NCBI GenBank assembly: GCA_002914845.1
Contig: JXTC01000090.1
Location: 810,271-874,270, forward strand
DNA length: 64,000 bases
Direction of reading: 5' to 3'
Origin: Trema orientale
Taxonomy: Eukaryota > Streptophyta > Magnoliopsida > Rosales > Cannabaceae
Positions 34,450 through 46,477 of the stretch are shown in pieces. Position numbers and translations under genes: made by a program. The number at the start of each line of letters is the position of its first letter. Position 1 is the stretch's first letter. Below the pieces are notes generated by a model. The model saw only the letters and a list, made by a program, of their open reading frames with translations, had not been told where the DNA came from and did not search any database.

Positions 34450-35650
34450 AGTTATGCATATATTACTAGCATAGACTGAAAAATAAATACTCATAAAAAT
34501 TCATGGCATATATATTTAAGTCATGCATCATCAACATTTTCACCAAGTACTGAAATAGAAAATAAGGTTTTACAAATAAGAATATAAAGTATTCATCACG
34601 ATCTCATGCTAATTAAGTTCTATTATTCACTAAATAACTATGCTTGATCTTTCAACATTACCAAGATAAACGATATAACCAACTAGCCTCCAATCCAAAC
34701 TATTGCTGACTTCCAGAACTTTGAGCACTACTTGAGAAGGGAAAAGAAGGGGTGAGCACAAAAAAGGCCTAGGAAAAACTTACCTTTTTAGAAAACCGTT
34801 TATGCTTTTGGAAATCCTGCATGGTTCGATTTTTATAAAACAAATGTATACACCATATATACATATAATCCAATGTATATAATCCAAAATTAGTGATATA
34901 AACTATGTATATGTAATATAAATCGTATATCAAAAACCATGCAATACATGACATAAATCATTAAGACCCATAAACTCTCATCTCCCATCACGAATTAGAA
35001 TAACCTTCACTCTGCTTTAAATGATACTCTGACTTGAACTACATGATCATGTATCCTAAGAGCTAATTCTCTGCGAGGATTTATGAGTTTTCACCAAAGG
35101 TGGGGTGATAGCTACCTAATAGGGTCCCTTTGCAAGTTTACGGACTTGCACCAACAGTGGAGTCATAGCCACAGGTACTTGTTCGTGATGCTAAGAAAGT
35201 GCTCATGTTTGATCCTATTATACATGCAGTATGAACTAGTCCAAAAATCCACATCAAATCAACTTTATTCCAAAACATCATATTTTTTCCAAGCAATCAT
35301 AAAAATCAAATAAATAATATTTAATTCATGAAATTTCGGTAATAGGTAAAATAATCTAAATAAATTTAATTTTTAGTAAAAAGTAGCTAATCGATCCCCT
35401 ACTTCACTGGGATAGCTTGATCTAGCTACATAGTGCTCATGGTATCCTCAACTACATAATTGGACACTTAGTGGACACCTAGAATACTCTGTTCTTCACT
35501 TAAAAAAAAATGAATGCTTCATCGAAGCTCCAAATGCTAAAACACACTTCACGCTTTGACATGAAATGTTCGAGATAAATAAAATAGCTATATAATATGC
35601 CCAATTCAAGTCCCAGGGTCAAAGTCAACTCTAGCAAGCAAAAAAGAAAA
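34450..35650 (-). mobile_element. Diverged LTR fragment related to 22252-30945
   Basis: Several blocks align in the same orientation as the LTRs at 22252 and 28701. These include GAAGGGAAAAGAAGGGGTGAGCAC (34735-34757), ACTTACCTTTTTAGAAAA, CTCTCATCTCCCATCAC followed by TAGAATAAC, and AATCGATCCCCTACTTCACTGGGAT (35386-35410). It is far more diverged than the LTR pair and lacks a partner. Confidence 0.55.
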
Positions 35651-35689
35651 GTCAAATGTTACATGCTGGTCTCTTGTTACCTGTATTAA

Positions 35690-36770
35690 GTGAATTCTAC
35701 ACTTAACTTTACCATCTTTTCAAGCTTAAGAATTACTCGTCTTTAAGCTCTTTTTATCCGAATTTGTTGTTTTTGGTGTGTATTTCAGGTGAGGAGTCAT
35801 TAACTAGAGAATACCGACTTTTCAAGAGAAATCGAGGCTAAATCAAGGTAATTTAGACCAATTGCGAGCTAAGACGGGCGGACAATGCTGAGTCAGTAGT
35901 GAAGTATTACCAGAATGGAAGAAAACTGGGCAAAAACTAGGTGCTACAGTGCCAAAATGGAGCCGCAACGCCATAACCCCCAAAAACCTGGTGCCGCGGT
36001 GCCAGGAAGTGGCACTGCGGTGCCGTGACCGTGGTGCCACAGCACTGGTTCGTGGCACTGCGGCACCGTTTCTTGATATTTGTGGTGCCACAGGACCACA
36101 GTTCGGTGTTGCAGTGTCACCTTTTTGACCCTCTTGGTGCCACGGCGCCGAATTTGGTGCTATAATGCCGAATTTGGTGCCACGGCACCATAAAGCACAG
36201 ATACATTGCAGAATTTTTGGATCATGGCCAGTTCGCCTCCACTATTTAACTTCTCTTCAGGTAATCTGATAGTATTACAGAAAAACCCTAGCAACAGTTT
36301 AGAGAGTTTTTAGAAGGGAAATCACCAAGAGGAAGGAGGAATCACGAGGATACGAGAAGATTGATAAAACTTCACAAAGTTTTTCCTTCTCTTCCTTTGG
36401 TTTTATTCGTTCATTTTCTGCAATGAACATGTATAAGCTTTATTATTTCTGTTGTATTTCCGTTGTTACAACTATGAGTTAAACTCTTCTTCTAGGAATG
36501 TAATCAAACCTTTAATGTTATCTACTTGCTTGTTTTCCTTATTAATTTTTAATATCCTTTGATGAATTAATTATTCTACTTTGTACTTAATGCTTCTATT
36601 TACTTAGCCACTAAATAGATTGTTTACATTAAATTAAATTTTTAATTTGTGTCTTCCTATCAAATGGTACTGGCTCACAAATTTGATCAAAATTGAAACT
36701 TTAGATTGATTAAGAAGACATTTTTGTCCTTAAAACTCATATAACATAACTAAAAAATAATTAAAAATAA
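35690..36770 (+). mobile_element. LTR-like repeat block B with GC-rich GTGCCACGGCACC array
   Basis: From about 35938 to 36190 the words GGTGCCGCGGTGCC, GTGGCACTGCGGCACC and GGTGCCACGGCACC recur many times in both orientations, giving strong hairpin potential. After it come CTATTTAACTTC, a GAGAGTT/GAAG-rich leader and ATGAACATGTATAAGC (36424), as in block A. No protein is encoded. Confidence 0.5.
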
Positions 36771-37199
36771 AGTAGTTTAGATAATTGAAACCACTTAAAA
36801 AATATAGGAGAAAAAGGACAAAATAGGATTTTCTTTTTTATTTTTTTTAAATTTTTTCATTCATTTTTAAAAAGTTTTTAATTATTATGAATAATTTAAT
36901 TTTTTTTACTTTTAATAATTATGATTAAAGAAAAAGAAAAATAAAATGAGAATTTTTTTAAAACTTTTGTTATTCACTTATTTTATTATTATTTTAATTG
37001 TTTTCAATAGTTTAAACTCTTGGGGGAAAAAAAAAAAAAGCCAAAACGGGAAACTTTTGCAGTAAACGAGTAAAATGATGACTTTTGGTGGGAATTATTG
37101 ATAAAGCCGCCCAACTTTTTATTTTTTTCCTTTTTTGTTTTTTTTTTTAAATAATGTAAAGATGCCCACCTACCTCTTCTTGATCATTTTCTCAACTCT
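36771..37199. other. AT-rich upstream region of the NLR gene
   Basis: Many A and T runs. It probably includes the NLR promoter. No clear TATA box can be singled out among the AT-rich words. Confidence 0.4.
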
Positions 37200-37769
37200 C
37201 TCAAGCTTTCTCTCAGATATCAATCTCCAGTTTCTCGAACAGAGCGAGCTCTCTTCCAAAAATCTCTCACTCTTCCTTCAAAGGTAAGACTACCTTTTAA
37301 TTTACATGTGTTGTTTTTAGTTACAACATTTCACATAATTGTTAGTAAATTTCAATAATCAAATTATTCTAAATACTTCTTAGAGTTTATTTCTTTGCAT
37401 AAAATTTGAACTGATTCATTCCTTTGGAAACTTTTCATTAAGGGCGGCAACCTTTATAATGTTTTAAGTTCTTTATTTTTTTTTTTTTTTTTATTTCAAA
37501 AGTGAAATATATGATGAGATTTTTTTGAGACAACACCTTGAAGAACAAATTCACCTTGTGTTTACTTCGTTAAAATGTAATTTGTTATTAACTTATTTGT
37601 CTTAAGCTTATCTTAGTTATAGTTATTGATTGAATGATTTATTTAAGAGATACCATGACATGTCAATGTCTATATGCTTGGGACTTATAATATTAAGATG
37701 ATAGGTGTGTTAGGTGGGAATTCTCTTACAATAAGGAAACTTCCTAATCCTATCCTTTGAATCAAAATA
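37200..37769 (+). promoter_or_regulatory. 5' leader of the NLR gene with probable intron
   Basis: A pyrimidine-rich leader (CTCTCAAGCTTTCTCTC, from 37195) ends at CAAAG with a consensus splice donor GTAAGA at 37284. The rest to the ATG is T-rich and intron-like. A splice acceptor before 37770 is likely but not pinned down. Leader introns are common in this gene family. Confidence 0.5.
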
Positions 37770-40244
37770 ATGGAGGTTGTTTATGGCACAATGACAAAAG
37801 TATTGGAAAAGCTAGGCTTCATTGCTTATGAACAGATTTCCTTGGCATGGGGCATGAGAGACGACCTAATGAGGCTTCGGCGAACAATGTCCACCGTTAA
37901 AGCAGTGTTGCTAGATGCTGACGAGAAGCAAGCACATAATCGAGAGATAAGTACTTGGCTCGCAGATCTTAAACATGTCTTTTTAGATGCCGAGGAAGTG
38001 TTGGATGAATTCGAGTGTGAGATTTTGAGGAGGAAAGTGGTGAAGCTATATGGAAGTACAAGTCAAAAAGTACGTCGATATCTTTCATGCTCTAATCCGC
38101 TTGTGTTACGAATTAACCTCGGTCGTAAACTTAAGGAGATTAGGGAGAGGTTAGATGAAGTTGCAGATGGTAAAACTAAGTTTCATCTTAGTGAAAGGCA
38201 TGAAGAAACACGTGCAAGCCATGGGAGGACGGCTATGACCCACTCCTATGTTTGTGCAAAGGAAGTTGTAGGTAGGATTGTTGACAAAGAAAATATCATT
38301 TGTCTGTTGATGGAGCCATCTGACTGCCTCAATGTCTCTGTCATTCCTATGTGTGGAATTGGTGGTATGGGGAAGACCACACTTGCAAAACTAGTATACA
38401 ATGATGAGAGAGTGAAAAATCATTTCGAGTTGAGAATGTGGGTGTGCATCTCTGAGGATTTCGACATATCAAGGTTGATTAAAGAAATTCTCAATTCTGC
38501 AACTGGCAGAGTTAGTGAGAACTTGACTTTAGATCAGTTGCAAAATCTTCTTAGAGATAAGTTGAAGGACCAAAGGTTTTTGTTGATTTTAGATGATGTT
38601 TGGAATGATATTCCTGAGAAATGGTTTGCATTGAGGGAGCTTCTAATGAATGGATCCAAAGGAAGTAAGATTATAGTAACCACGCGTAAACATTCGGTTG
38701 CTGACTTGATGGGTACCAGTCCCACTTACTACTTGAAAGGTCTGTATCCAGAGGATTGCTTGTCTTTGTTTGTGAAATGGGCATTTAGGAACGGAGCAGA
38801 GACACAACATCAGAACCTGGTAAACATAGGCAAACAAATTGTAGAGAAGTGTAGAGGAGTTCCATTGGCAGTGACAACTTTAGCGAGTTTGTTGCATTTG
38901 AAATTGGAGGAGCGAGATTGGAAATACATTAGAGATAGTGAGATATGGAAGTTGGAACAAATTGAATGTCACATTTTACCTGCACTGCAATTAAGTTATA
39001 ATGAATTACCACCCCACTTGAAGCGATGTTTTCATTATTGTTCGCTTTTTCCAAAGGGTCATGAATTTAGGAGTAGTGAATTGGTTGAACTTTGGATGGC
39101 ACATGGGGTCCTTCAATCACATGATGAAAACCGAAGTTTAGAAGAAATTGGTGAATTGTATTTCAAAGAATTATGGTCAAGATCGTTTTTTCAAGATGTT
39201 GAGAATTATGAATTCTTTTATGTATTTCGAATGCATGATCTCATCCATGATCTTGCACAATCGATGACACAAAATGAATTCTCTATACTCAATACTCCTG
39301 CCAAAAGTATTTCTGAAAGAGTTCAACATCTGTCAATTACATATAGGTATGATGAAGTTCCAGCTTGTTTGGACAGGTTAAATAGTGTCCGAACCATTGT
39401 TTTCCCAAGTGCTGGATTTGAAACTTTAAGAAATTCACTCATTGAGAAATACATTTCGAAATTCAAGTCCTTGCGGATGGTGCATTTAAGATATTCATCT
39501 TTCGAGACATTGCCAAGTTGTTTTTGTTGTATGAAGCATTTGAGATATCTTGACCTTAGTTATAACAATGAAATCAAGAAGCTTCCGAATTCGATTTGCA
39601 AGCTACAATCTTTGCAGACTCTGAAACTTGTTGGATGCGGAAACCTTGAAGGACTTCCAAGAGACATAAAGAACTTGATCAGCCTCAGATTCTTGTCATT
39701 GACCACAAAAGCGACATTTTTTCCCGAAAACGGAATAGAATGCTTGACTTCTCTTCGAACATTACTTATCTTCGATTGTGAGAGCTTGGCCTCTTTGCCT
39801 AGAAATTTTAGATGTCTAACTGCATTAGAAACTCTTGTGATTGGTGGTTGTACAAAGCTTAGGATAACTGAAGATGAAGACAATGATCAAGTCAACAAGA
39901 TAAGCCTCAAAAGACTACAATTCTCTCATTTACCAGAAATGGTGGCTCTCCCACAGTGGCTTCGAGGGTGTGAAGGCACTTTAGAACTCTTACGTTTGTT
40001 TGGTTGTCCCAAACTTACAGCACTACCTCAATGGCTTCCAAATATGACATCACTAGAGAAACTTAGAATTATGGAATGCCCAAGTATTCAGTCCCTACCA
40101 GAGGGAATGCATCATCTAATTACCTCACTGAGAGAAATGAAAATTTATGGATGTCCTGAATTGAGCAATTTCATTGAGACAGTAAGGGATGAAGAATGGA
40201 TAAAGAACATTTATTTCGAAGACGATCCTTGGAGGCCAACATAA
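37770..40244 (+). CDS. CC-NBS-LRR disease resistance protein (RGA-like), intact single exon
   Basis: An intracellular immune receptor of 824 aa with all expected motifs. An Rx-type coiled-coil domain (about 1-140) carries an EDVID-like WLADLKHVFLDAEEVLDEFE (63-82). The NB-ARC domain has the P-loop GIGGMGKTT (196-204), RNBS-A LRMWVCISEDFD (221-232), kinase-2 LLILDDVW (271-278), RNBS-B GSKIIVTTR (298-306), GLPL as CRGVPLAV (361-368), RNBS-D CFHYCSLFPKG (420-430) and MHD at 488-490. A short LRR domain (about 515-815) shows repeats such as LRYLDLSYNNEIKKLPNSI and ends DDPWRPT. The W in LDDVW marks the non-TIR class. Length is at the short end for RGA2-type proteins because of a reduced LRR. ATP switching and effector recognition are family knowledge. 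No stop or frameshift is present. Confidence 0.95.
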   Translation: MEVVYGTMTKVLEKLGFIAYEQISLAWGMRDDLMRLRRTMSTVKAVLLDADEKQAHNREISTWLADLKHVFLDAEEVLDEFECEILRRKVVKLYGSTSQKVRRYLSCSNPLVLRINLGRKLKEIRERLDEVADGKTKFHLSERHEETRASHGRTAMTHSYVCAKEVVGRIVDKENIICLLMEPSDCLNVSVIPMCGIGGMGKTTLAKLVYNDERVKNHFELRMWVCISEDFDISRLIKEILNSATGRVSENLTLDQLQNLLRDKLKDQRFLLILDDVWNDIPEKWFALRELLMNGSKGSKIIVTTRKHSVADLMGTSPTYYLKGLYPEDCLSLFVKWAFRNGAETQHQNLVNIGKQIVEKCRGVPLAVTTLASLLHLKLEERDWKYIRDSEIWKLEQIECHILPALQLSYNELPPHLKRCFHYCSLFPKGHEFRSSELVELWMAHGVLQSHDENRSLEEIGELYFKELWSRSFFQDVENYEFFYVFRMHDLIHDLAQSMTQNEFSILNTPAKSISERVQHLSITYRYDEVPACLDRLNSVRTIVFPSAGFETLRNSLIEKYISKFKSLRMVHLRYSSFETLPSCFCCMKHLRYLDLSYNNEIKKLPNSICKLQSLQTLKLVGCGNLEGLPRDIKNLISLRFLSLTTKATFFPENGIECLTSLRTLLIFDCESLASLPRNFRCLTALETLVIGGCTKLRITEDEDNDQVNKISLKRLQFSHLPEMVALPQWLRGCEGTLELLRLFGCPKLTALPQWLPNMTSLEKLRIMECPSIQSLPEGMHHLITSLREMKIYGCPELSNFIETVRDEEWIKNIYFEDDPWRPT

Positions 40245-42237
40245 GAAGCAGATAAGCTAAAAAAGAATACATTCTTGTCTTGATGATGCTTTTTGTTCTG
40301 GTAATGATCTATTCTTGTACAAGTATCAAAGCAAGACTTCTGGAAATTTCATTTATTATCCTCTTCTGTGTTCTATATTTAATTTTGTTTCTTTTTTCCA
40401 TTCTTACTATCATTAGGAAGTTGAAGAGTGGAGCTAAAGACAGAGTATCATACATTGCTTCAGGTTTGTATGCATATCTTTATGGCTGTAGCCAAATGTT
40501 TTGAATTAAATTCCAATTTAATTTTATTGCTTTATTCTCCTAAGTTTCAATTCTTACATAGTCTTTTATTCCTTTGACTTTTCTTGTACAGATGCTTATT
40601 ATTAAATACAATTAACCTGTTGGTTATATGATTTGGAAGGGGAAGAAAAAAAAAAAAGTCATACTTATTTATATTGTGATCTTATCACCACCTGTTTGTA
40701 GGTTTTGAGTTCCATCACATTGCTAAAAGGTAGATGTGGAGGCACATGAATCCCATGTGATTATCACGTCAACACATTGCTACATGTGTGGTGTTTTCTC
40801 AAAACCAATCAGTGAATAACAAATTAACAATATACATTACACATATAAATAGACACACCTATATTATATACATATAGCAATTGCTGGAATAGTTTTTTAT
40901 ATCAGAGACAGTGAAGCTGAATTTTAACTTGGAGCAGGAAATACTGGATAGCGCTATAAGTGGATATGCTGAAGTTAAAAGCGAAAGCAGAGCAGTGGAG
41001 AAGAGTGAGGCAAAGAGTGAATCGAGATGAGAAAACGACTACATGTCAACCATACACCTATGGGATTTAATGTGTCGGTTGTAATAAAATTAGCTTGGCA
41101 ACTATAGAACTCATTCTTATCAACAAGATATAGATTTGTGGGTATTGTTTCTATTCTAATTGATATGAATAGCATTGTTTGTGAGGCAGACTTAGGATGC
41201 AATTCTTTGCCAATGGCTGCCGAATTTTGTTTTGTTTTTTGGCTTAATTTTCAGGTCAAATTGACATATACATATAATATACAATATACATATATAAACA
41301 AAAGGGCAAAAAAGAGATTTTACAAATAAAAATTGCTAACAAACTTATAACTAGAAGAAAATTGCAAAAAAATAAAAAATAAAAAAATAGATAAATAAAT
41401 AAACCAAGCACCAAAATGACTCTCAACCTAATTTCCTCTTTTCAATTTTTCCAATAAATACTGGCTTTATATATATTCTATTTCTACAATTTTTTTTCCC
41501 TCATTCTCTAATATAAATATTATTTTGTTATACTTTCCCTAAAATAGGCCTCATGTATTTTTTTTTTCACTTTTTTTTTTTTTGTCAGAGAACTTACGGG
41601 GTACGACCAAATTTTAAAAATTATTATAAGTAAATGAAGTAATAGCTTAATGACCCATTATTATAGGCTAATGTCAATTTGTTAGTTAGGAGGTTTTATT
41701 ATTCTTTTTTTTTTTCTTTTTTTTTTTTGCGCTCTTTCTCCTTTACCATCATTAATTAAAAATCACCATTGTCAATTTTAATCATTTTTTAAAGCATGTA
41801 ATGAAAAAAAATGGACAAATTACAAATCATTTACAAAAGTTATGACTTTCATTTAATGAAAAACTCAGAATCTTAAAAATTACTCCAAACTCGGCCCAGT
41901 CGAAAAAAGGAAAGTGAAATAGGCGCAAATGGGGAAGATAACCGACCATGTTTAAAAATTTTCGGCTCAAGTCAAAATTTTCAACCAACGGTCCAAATTA
42001 TTCGACCTTAAAAATGGTTTAAACAGCCGGGATTGTTCAAGCGCAATTGAAAATTTTTGGCCCCTCTTAAATGAAAGCATGGTTAGGATCATGATTAGAA
42101 TTGGTGATGGTGGCAAAAGTAATTTAGAGTTTGTTAAATAAGAATGTATTCAAAAGTTTATAGGGAATGAGGTATCCAAATAATTTTAGATATGTGACAT
42201 GTTAATAAGTTTTAATTTTAATAATATTCATGGATGA
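40245..42237. other. 3' flank of NLR gene and intergenic DNA
   Basis: No gene. A short frame (40280-40504) is hydrophobic and probably spurious or 3'-UTR. T-runs lie at 41558-41582 and 41704-41729. Confidence 0.45.
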
Positions 42238-42709
42238 GTCTTTTTTTTTCTTTTTCTTTTTTTTTTTCTTGTCATGAAGATCTTAGTAGACTCTCTAAGT
42301 GTAAATATCTCTGAAATAGTACATCTATTTTTTGTTTTTAGTATATCAAGTTGTTTACTTGATATATTTTCAAGTGCAATAATTTGTTATCTTGACTTTT
42401 TGGTAGATATCCATTTTTATTATGATATATCTATGTTTTTATGAGATTGGTATATCCGATCAAGTTTTTATATTTTTTCTTTTTTCTTTTTCTTTTTTTT
42501 TTTCTTGTCATGAAGATCTTAGTAGACTCTCTAAGTGTAAATATCTCTGAAATAGTACATCTATTTTTTGTTTTTAGTATATCAAGTTGTTTACTTGATA
42601 TATTTTCAAGTGCAATAATTTGTTATCTTGACTTTTTGGTAGATATCCATTTTTATTATGATATATCTATGTTTTTATGAGATTGGTATATCCGATCAAG
42701 TTTTTATAA
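42238..42709. repeat. Perfect 236-bp tandem duplication
   Basis: The unit contains CTTGTCATGAAGATCTTAG (42268 and 42504), TTTTTGGTAGATATCC and GATTGGTATATCCGATC. The two copies appear identical by eye and are joined in a T/C-rich stretch. Identity implies a very recent duplication. It is non-coding. GGTAGATA and GGTATAT words also occur in the MULE at 44117. Confidence 0.88.
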
Positions 42710-42892
42710 AGAATAATATACACTATACATATATATATATATTGTAAATTGAGTCTTTAAGTTTGATAGATAACTTTTTAGTCATAGTAGATCTATTTAT
42801 AAGGTTAGTATATCAAACTTTAAAAGTGATGCATTGAGGTAGTGGAATTAGTATACTATGAACACATATCAAGTACATACATAGATATATTG

Positions 42893-43265
42893 AGAGAAAA
42901 AAGAGATGTATTATTCTATAATAATTTCTCCTTAATGACAATAAAGTTCATTTAATAGCAATTGTATGCACTTATAAACGCTAAAAAAAGTTTAAAAAAT
43001 TCTTAACTAACAAATGGAGTTAGTTTATAGTAAATCGTGGGTTTTTTTATGAGGGTAATAGTTAATAATATCAAAATTAGTATATATGAAAATATTCTGA
43101 GTATAAAGATAAATATACTAAGAGAAAAAAGAGATATAATATATTTAACGGTGATTTTCGGTTAATGGCCGTAAAGCTTATTTGCTGCAATTTTATAAAT
43201 TAAAAAATAGTTTAAAAACTTTTTAACTAATAAATAGACATTAATTTAGAGAAAAAAATTAGTTT
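42893..43265. repeat. Diverged 228-bp tandem duplication
   Basis: AGAGAAAAAAGAGAT (42893 and 43121) is followed in both by a GACAATAAAG/GGCCGTAAAG, TTTAAAAA and CTTAACTAACAAAT/TTTAACTAATAAAT series. The period is close to that of the neighbouring 236-bp duplication, although the sequences do not obviously match. Confidence 0.6.
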
Positions 43266-43528
43266 TGATAAGGATAATTTTTATATGTATTTTCAATGAA
43301 TATTTAATTAAGTCATTAGCTATAATTTTTAAATTGGGACAATTTAATTATTTTTCGGCCTAAAAAATGGACATATCCTTATTTAGCCAATTTTTTAATC
43401 TCAATATTAGATCCACAATTGGTAAAAGTACATAAATACCCTTCTTAAGCTTATTTATGTATAATACCCGTTTTTTTTTTTTAACAGATTCATAACCATT
43501 TTGGATAAATGTAGACCACATATATTAG

Positions 43529-43971
43529 GTTAATCGCAAAATAAAACCATTGAAGTTTGGCCTTTCTATAATTTAAACCATATGTTTTGGTTTCTGCAAA
43601 AAAGATACCCTCATATTTTGAAAATCAAAAAATTTGTACCATTTATCCATATTTTTACTAATTTATGTTAGTCCAAATGATTTTTTTTTTTTGTAACTAT
43701 TTTAACTGTTTGGAAATAAGAATAACATTTTATGAGTATGGATTCACTATTTGTTTTTTTTTTTTATAACTGTTTTAACTATTTGAAAATAAGAATAACA
43801 ATTTATAAGCCCGGATTCATAATTTTTTGGGAATAAATTGGTAAAAATATGGACATAGTACAAATTATTTGAATTTAAAAATGTGAGGATATATATATAT
43901 ATTACAAAAACCAAACTATAAGGTTTAAATTGCGGAAATGTCAAACTTCAAGAGTTTTTTTCATAGTTAAC
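43529..43971. mobile_element. MITE with long terminal inverted repeats
   Basis: The ends GTTAATCGCAAAATAAAAC and (minus strand) GTTAACTATGAAAAAAAC lead into arms of about 170 bp. These share TTGAAGTTTGNC, AATTTAAACC, TTTGGTTT and CCATATTTTTAC. The centre holds two copies of a 70-bp block (ACTATTTGAAAATAAGAATAACA-like). Flanking TTAA/TAA fits a TWA-type target duplication. No transposase is present. The superfamily is uncertain (PIF/Harbinger-like possible). Confidence 0.7.
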
Positions 43972-46038
43972 GCTATATTTAATACACAAAATGTATAGCT
44001 AAAATAGTTGTAAAACTAATAAATTAAAAAGACAGGTAGTTGTGAAATATAAGGCAAAAAAGCATGTACTTAAACCTAAATTTCACCCATAATTCACCAA
44101 ATAAATCATAATAGTAGGGGCTTATAGGTATCTGGCCACAATTCAGCCCCAAAACTACTATATGTCCAAACCCAAAATATTATAGCAAAATGTCCAGCCC
44201 ATTTTAACGTTACAAATTCTATTTCCAAAATACCCTCACATGTGAACAGAATCCTAAAATCACGAAAAACCCTCAGCCCCATCGTTTTCTCACCATTTTG
44301 CCTCTCTTTATCGCTCTAGTCTAAAAAATTTTCTCACATTTTCCCTCATTATCTCCATTTTCGTTCATATAATCGAATTACACAAAAGCTTTAAACCGAA
44401 AAAATTTTCAAAGAATCTTCTTCATCTACAAAATTGAAAAAACTATATACCTACAAAAAAAATATCAAATCCAATCCCAGAAAAATCAAAACACATTTGA
44501 TAGATCAAAATTTTCAGTATCTTCGAGTTAAATTGAAGTTTATGATTGAAGATTCAGAGTGAAAACTCAACATTAAACAGGTACATTTATATTTATATAT
44601 ATGAATATGCGTGCATGTTAGGTTTTAGAAACCCTCTTTCAGATTTAGGCTTCGTATATAGCTCATATGTACATATATATATAAATATAATATACTTTAT
44701 TGCATTCCGATTAATTTCATTATTATTTGATACATGGTTAATTTGAATCCAAGGTTTTTAGAGTATGTATATTCTATTTATTTTCTTTGATTTGGGTTTA
44801 AGCGTATAGTATGGCTTTTATAGAAATAGATTAGAGCAGCGCATATTAAATGTTTGACAAAATACCAAAAAGAAATTTTATATTATTTTAAGTGTTAGCT
44901 GTGGTAGATTATTATCTAAACTTGATATATATGTTTTTTTTTTATAAAATTAATTTTATTATATAAATATTTGGTTTTGGTAGATCATAAACTGATATTA
45001 ATAGATGCTAAGATCCAATGGTAAATAAACTCTCAATCATCAGTTGTGTATATTGGGTGCATAATCATGATCTTATATACTTACTNAGCAAATCATCAAA
45101 AAATGATGACATTTGTCCATTGGGATAATATTGTTGCATGTATTTATCTAAATGATTTTTAGTAAGCAAAAAGAGTCATTATAATGATGCAGGAGTTGTT
45201 ATTATGGGTGGAAGAGGTTGAGAAAAAGGGGCAGGGGACCTTGAAACATTAGATGGTCATGTTTCATGATCATTACATCATTTAAAGATTTATCGTGAGA
45301 AAGTCATGTATTATTTCTTCATTATTACTCTGTTTACAAGATTTGGAAGCATGCAAATGAAGGGGTTGCTTGGAATATTTGTGTATATATAGTAGTGAAA
45401 GTTCTGAGTTGAAGCATTCTCTATTCTTCATTTTTTTATTGATCAGCTGAGTTGATTAAACTTGTATTTCTCTGAGATGTTGTCCACTCGATGCCTTTGG
45501 TAACATCCTTACTTTATAATTCCTCGTTTTTTTTAGCTTTTAGCTTCATGTTTTAGTCATTTTTCATCGTTAAATAGGTATTTGGTAGATATGTATTTGG
45601 TAGATAGACTTATAGTGCCTGTAGATATAATTTTCTATGTGGTAGATAATTTTTGCAAAATAGTAAAAAGACTTGATATAAATTTGGTTCTGATTGATCA
45701 TAAGCTGATATTAATACCTTCATAAACTAAATAAATTTAGATAGTATACAATTCTGACCTTTGATGGAAGATTTGATGTGAGTTGATTTTCTAGATAGAT
45801 TTCTAAACAAGTCTATAATAACTTAGAAGTGGTAGATAATTATATATACTTGGTAGATAATTAAATCCATAAAATATCTATTTTTATTAGCTTATGTTGG
45901 ATAAAAACTAATTTTATCATTCATCTGCTGTTTAAATTTTTTTGGTTATGTTGATGTCCTGTTTTTTTGGTAGATTAAATTATGACTATGGTAGATACAA
46001 TTTACTATATGGTAGATATTTTTTTGAAGTACTAATGA

Positions 46039-46239
46039 CCAATTAAGCATAAGCGAAGTTACTCAATAGAAGATGACATTCTTCCATCAAAAATCGGCCA
46101 CCGAGCTTTATCACTGGGGGATGGACAAGAAGAAAAGAAATTATCGATCCGATTCGAAGATGGAGAAGTAGAAAACAAGAGAAAGATTATGATGAATATT
46201 TTCATGTTTAGAACAATACTTATATTGTGTTTTGAATGA
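46039..46239 (+). pseudogene. Exon-like open frame inside the MULE
   Basis: 66 codons are open and the frame has a less AT-biased composition than its surroundings. It contains SIEDDILPSKIGHRALSLGD, then SIRFEDGEVENKRK. The family is not recognised. It may be an exon of an element-encoded or captured protein. No start codon or splice partners were established. Confidence 0.3.
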
Positions 46240-46477
46240 CAAAAATTAAGTTTTTTAAACAATGATTATCATATGTTAACTTTTATTCGAATGCTTTGTC
46301 TGACTATAGGCACTATCTATGGAAGAATGGTAGATAAAAATTTCATCTTTGGTATATATGAATGTGAACTAAGTATATAGGATTATAAATTATTTAAAAA
46401 ATAAATAAAATATTGCATTATAAGACATGTGTTTCTTGACGAATAAAAATTTGAAGAAAATATAAAAATGGAACAAA

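Noticed and set aside
40280-40504. 74-aa hydrophobic frame after the NLR gene
   Set aside because: It is likely 3' UTR sequence. It has no family features and is too close to the NLR stop for an independent promoter.
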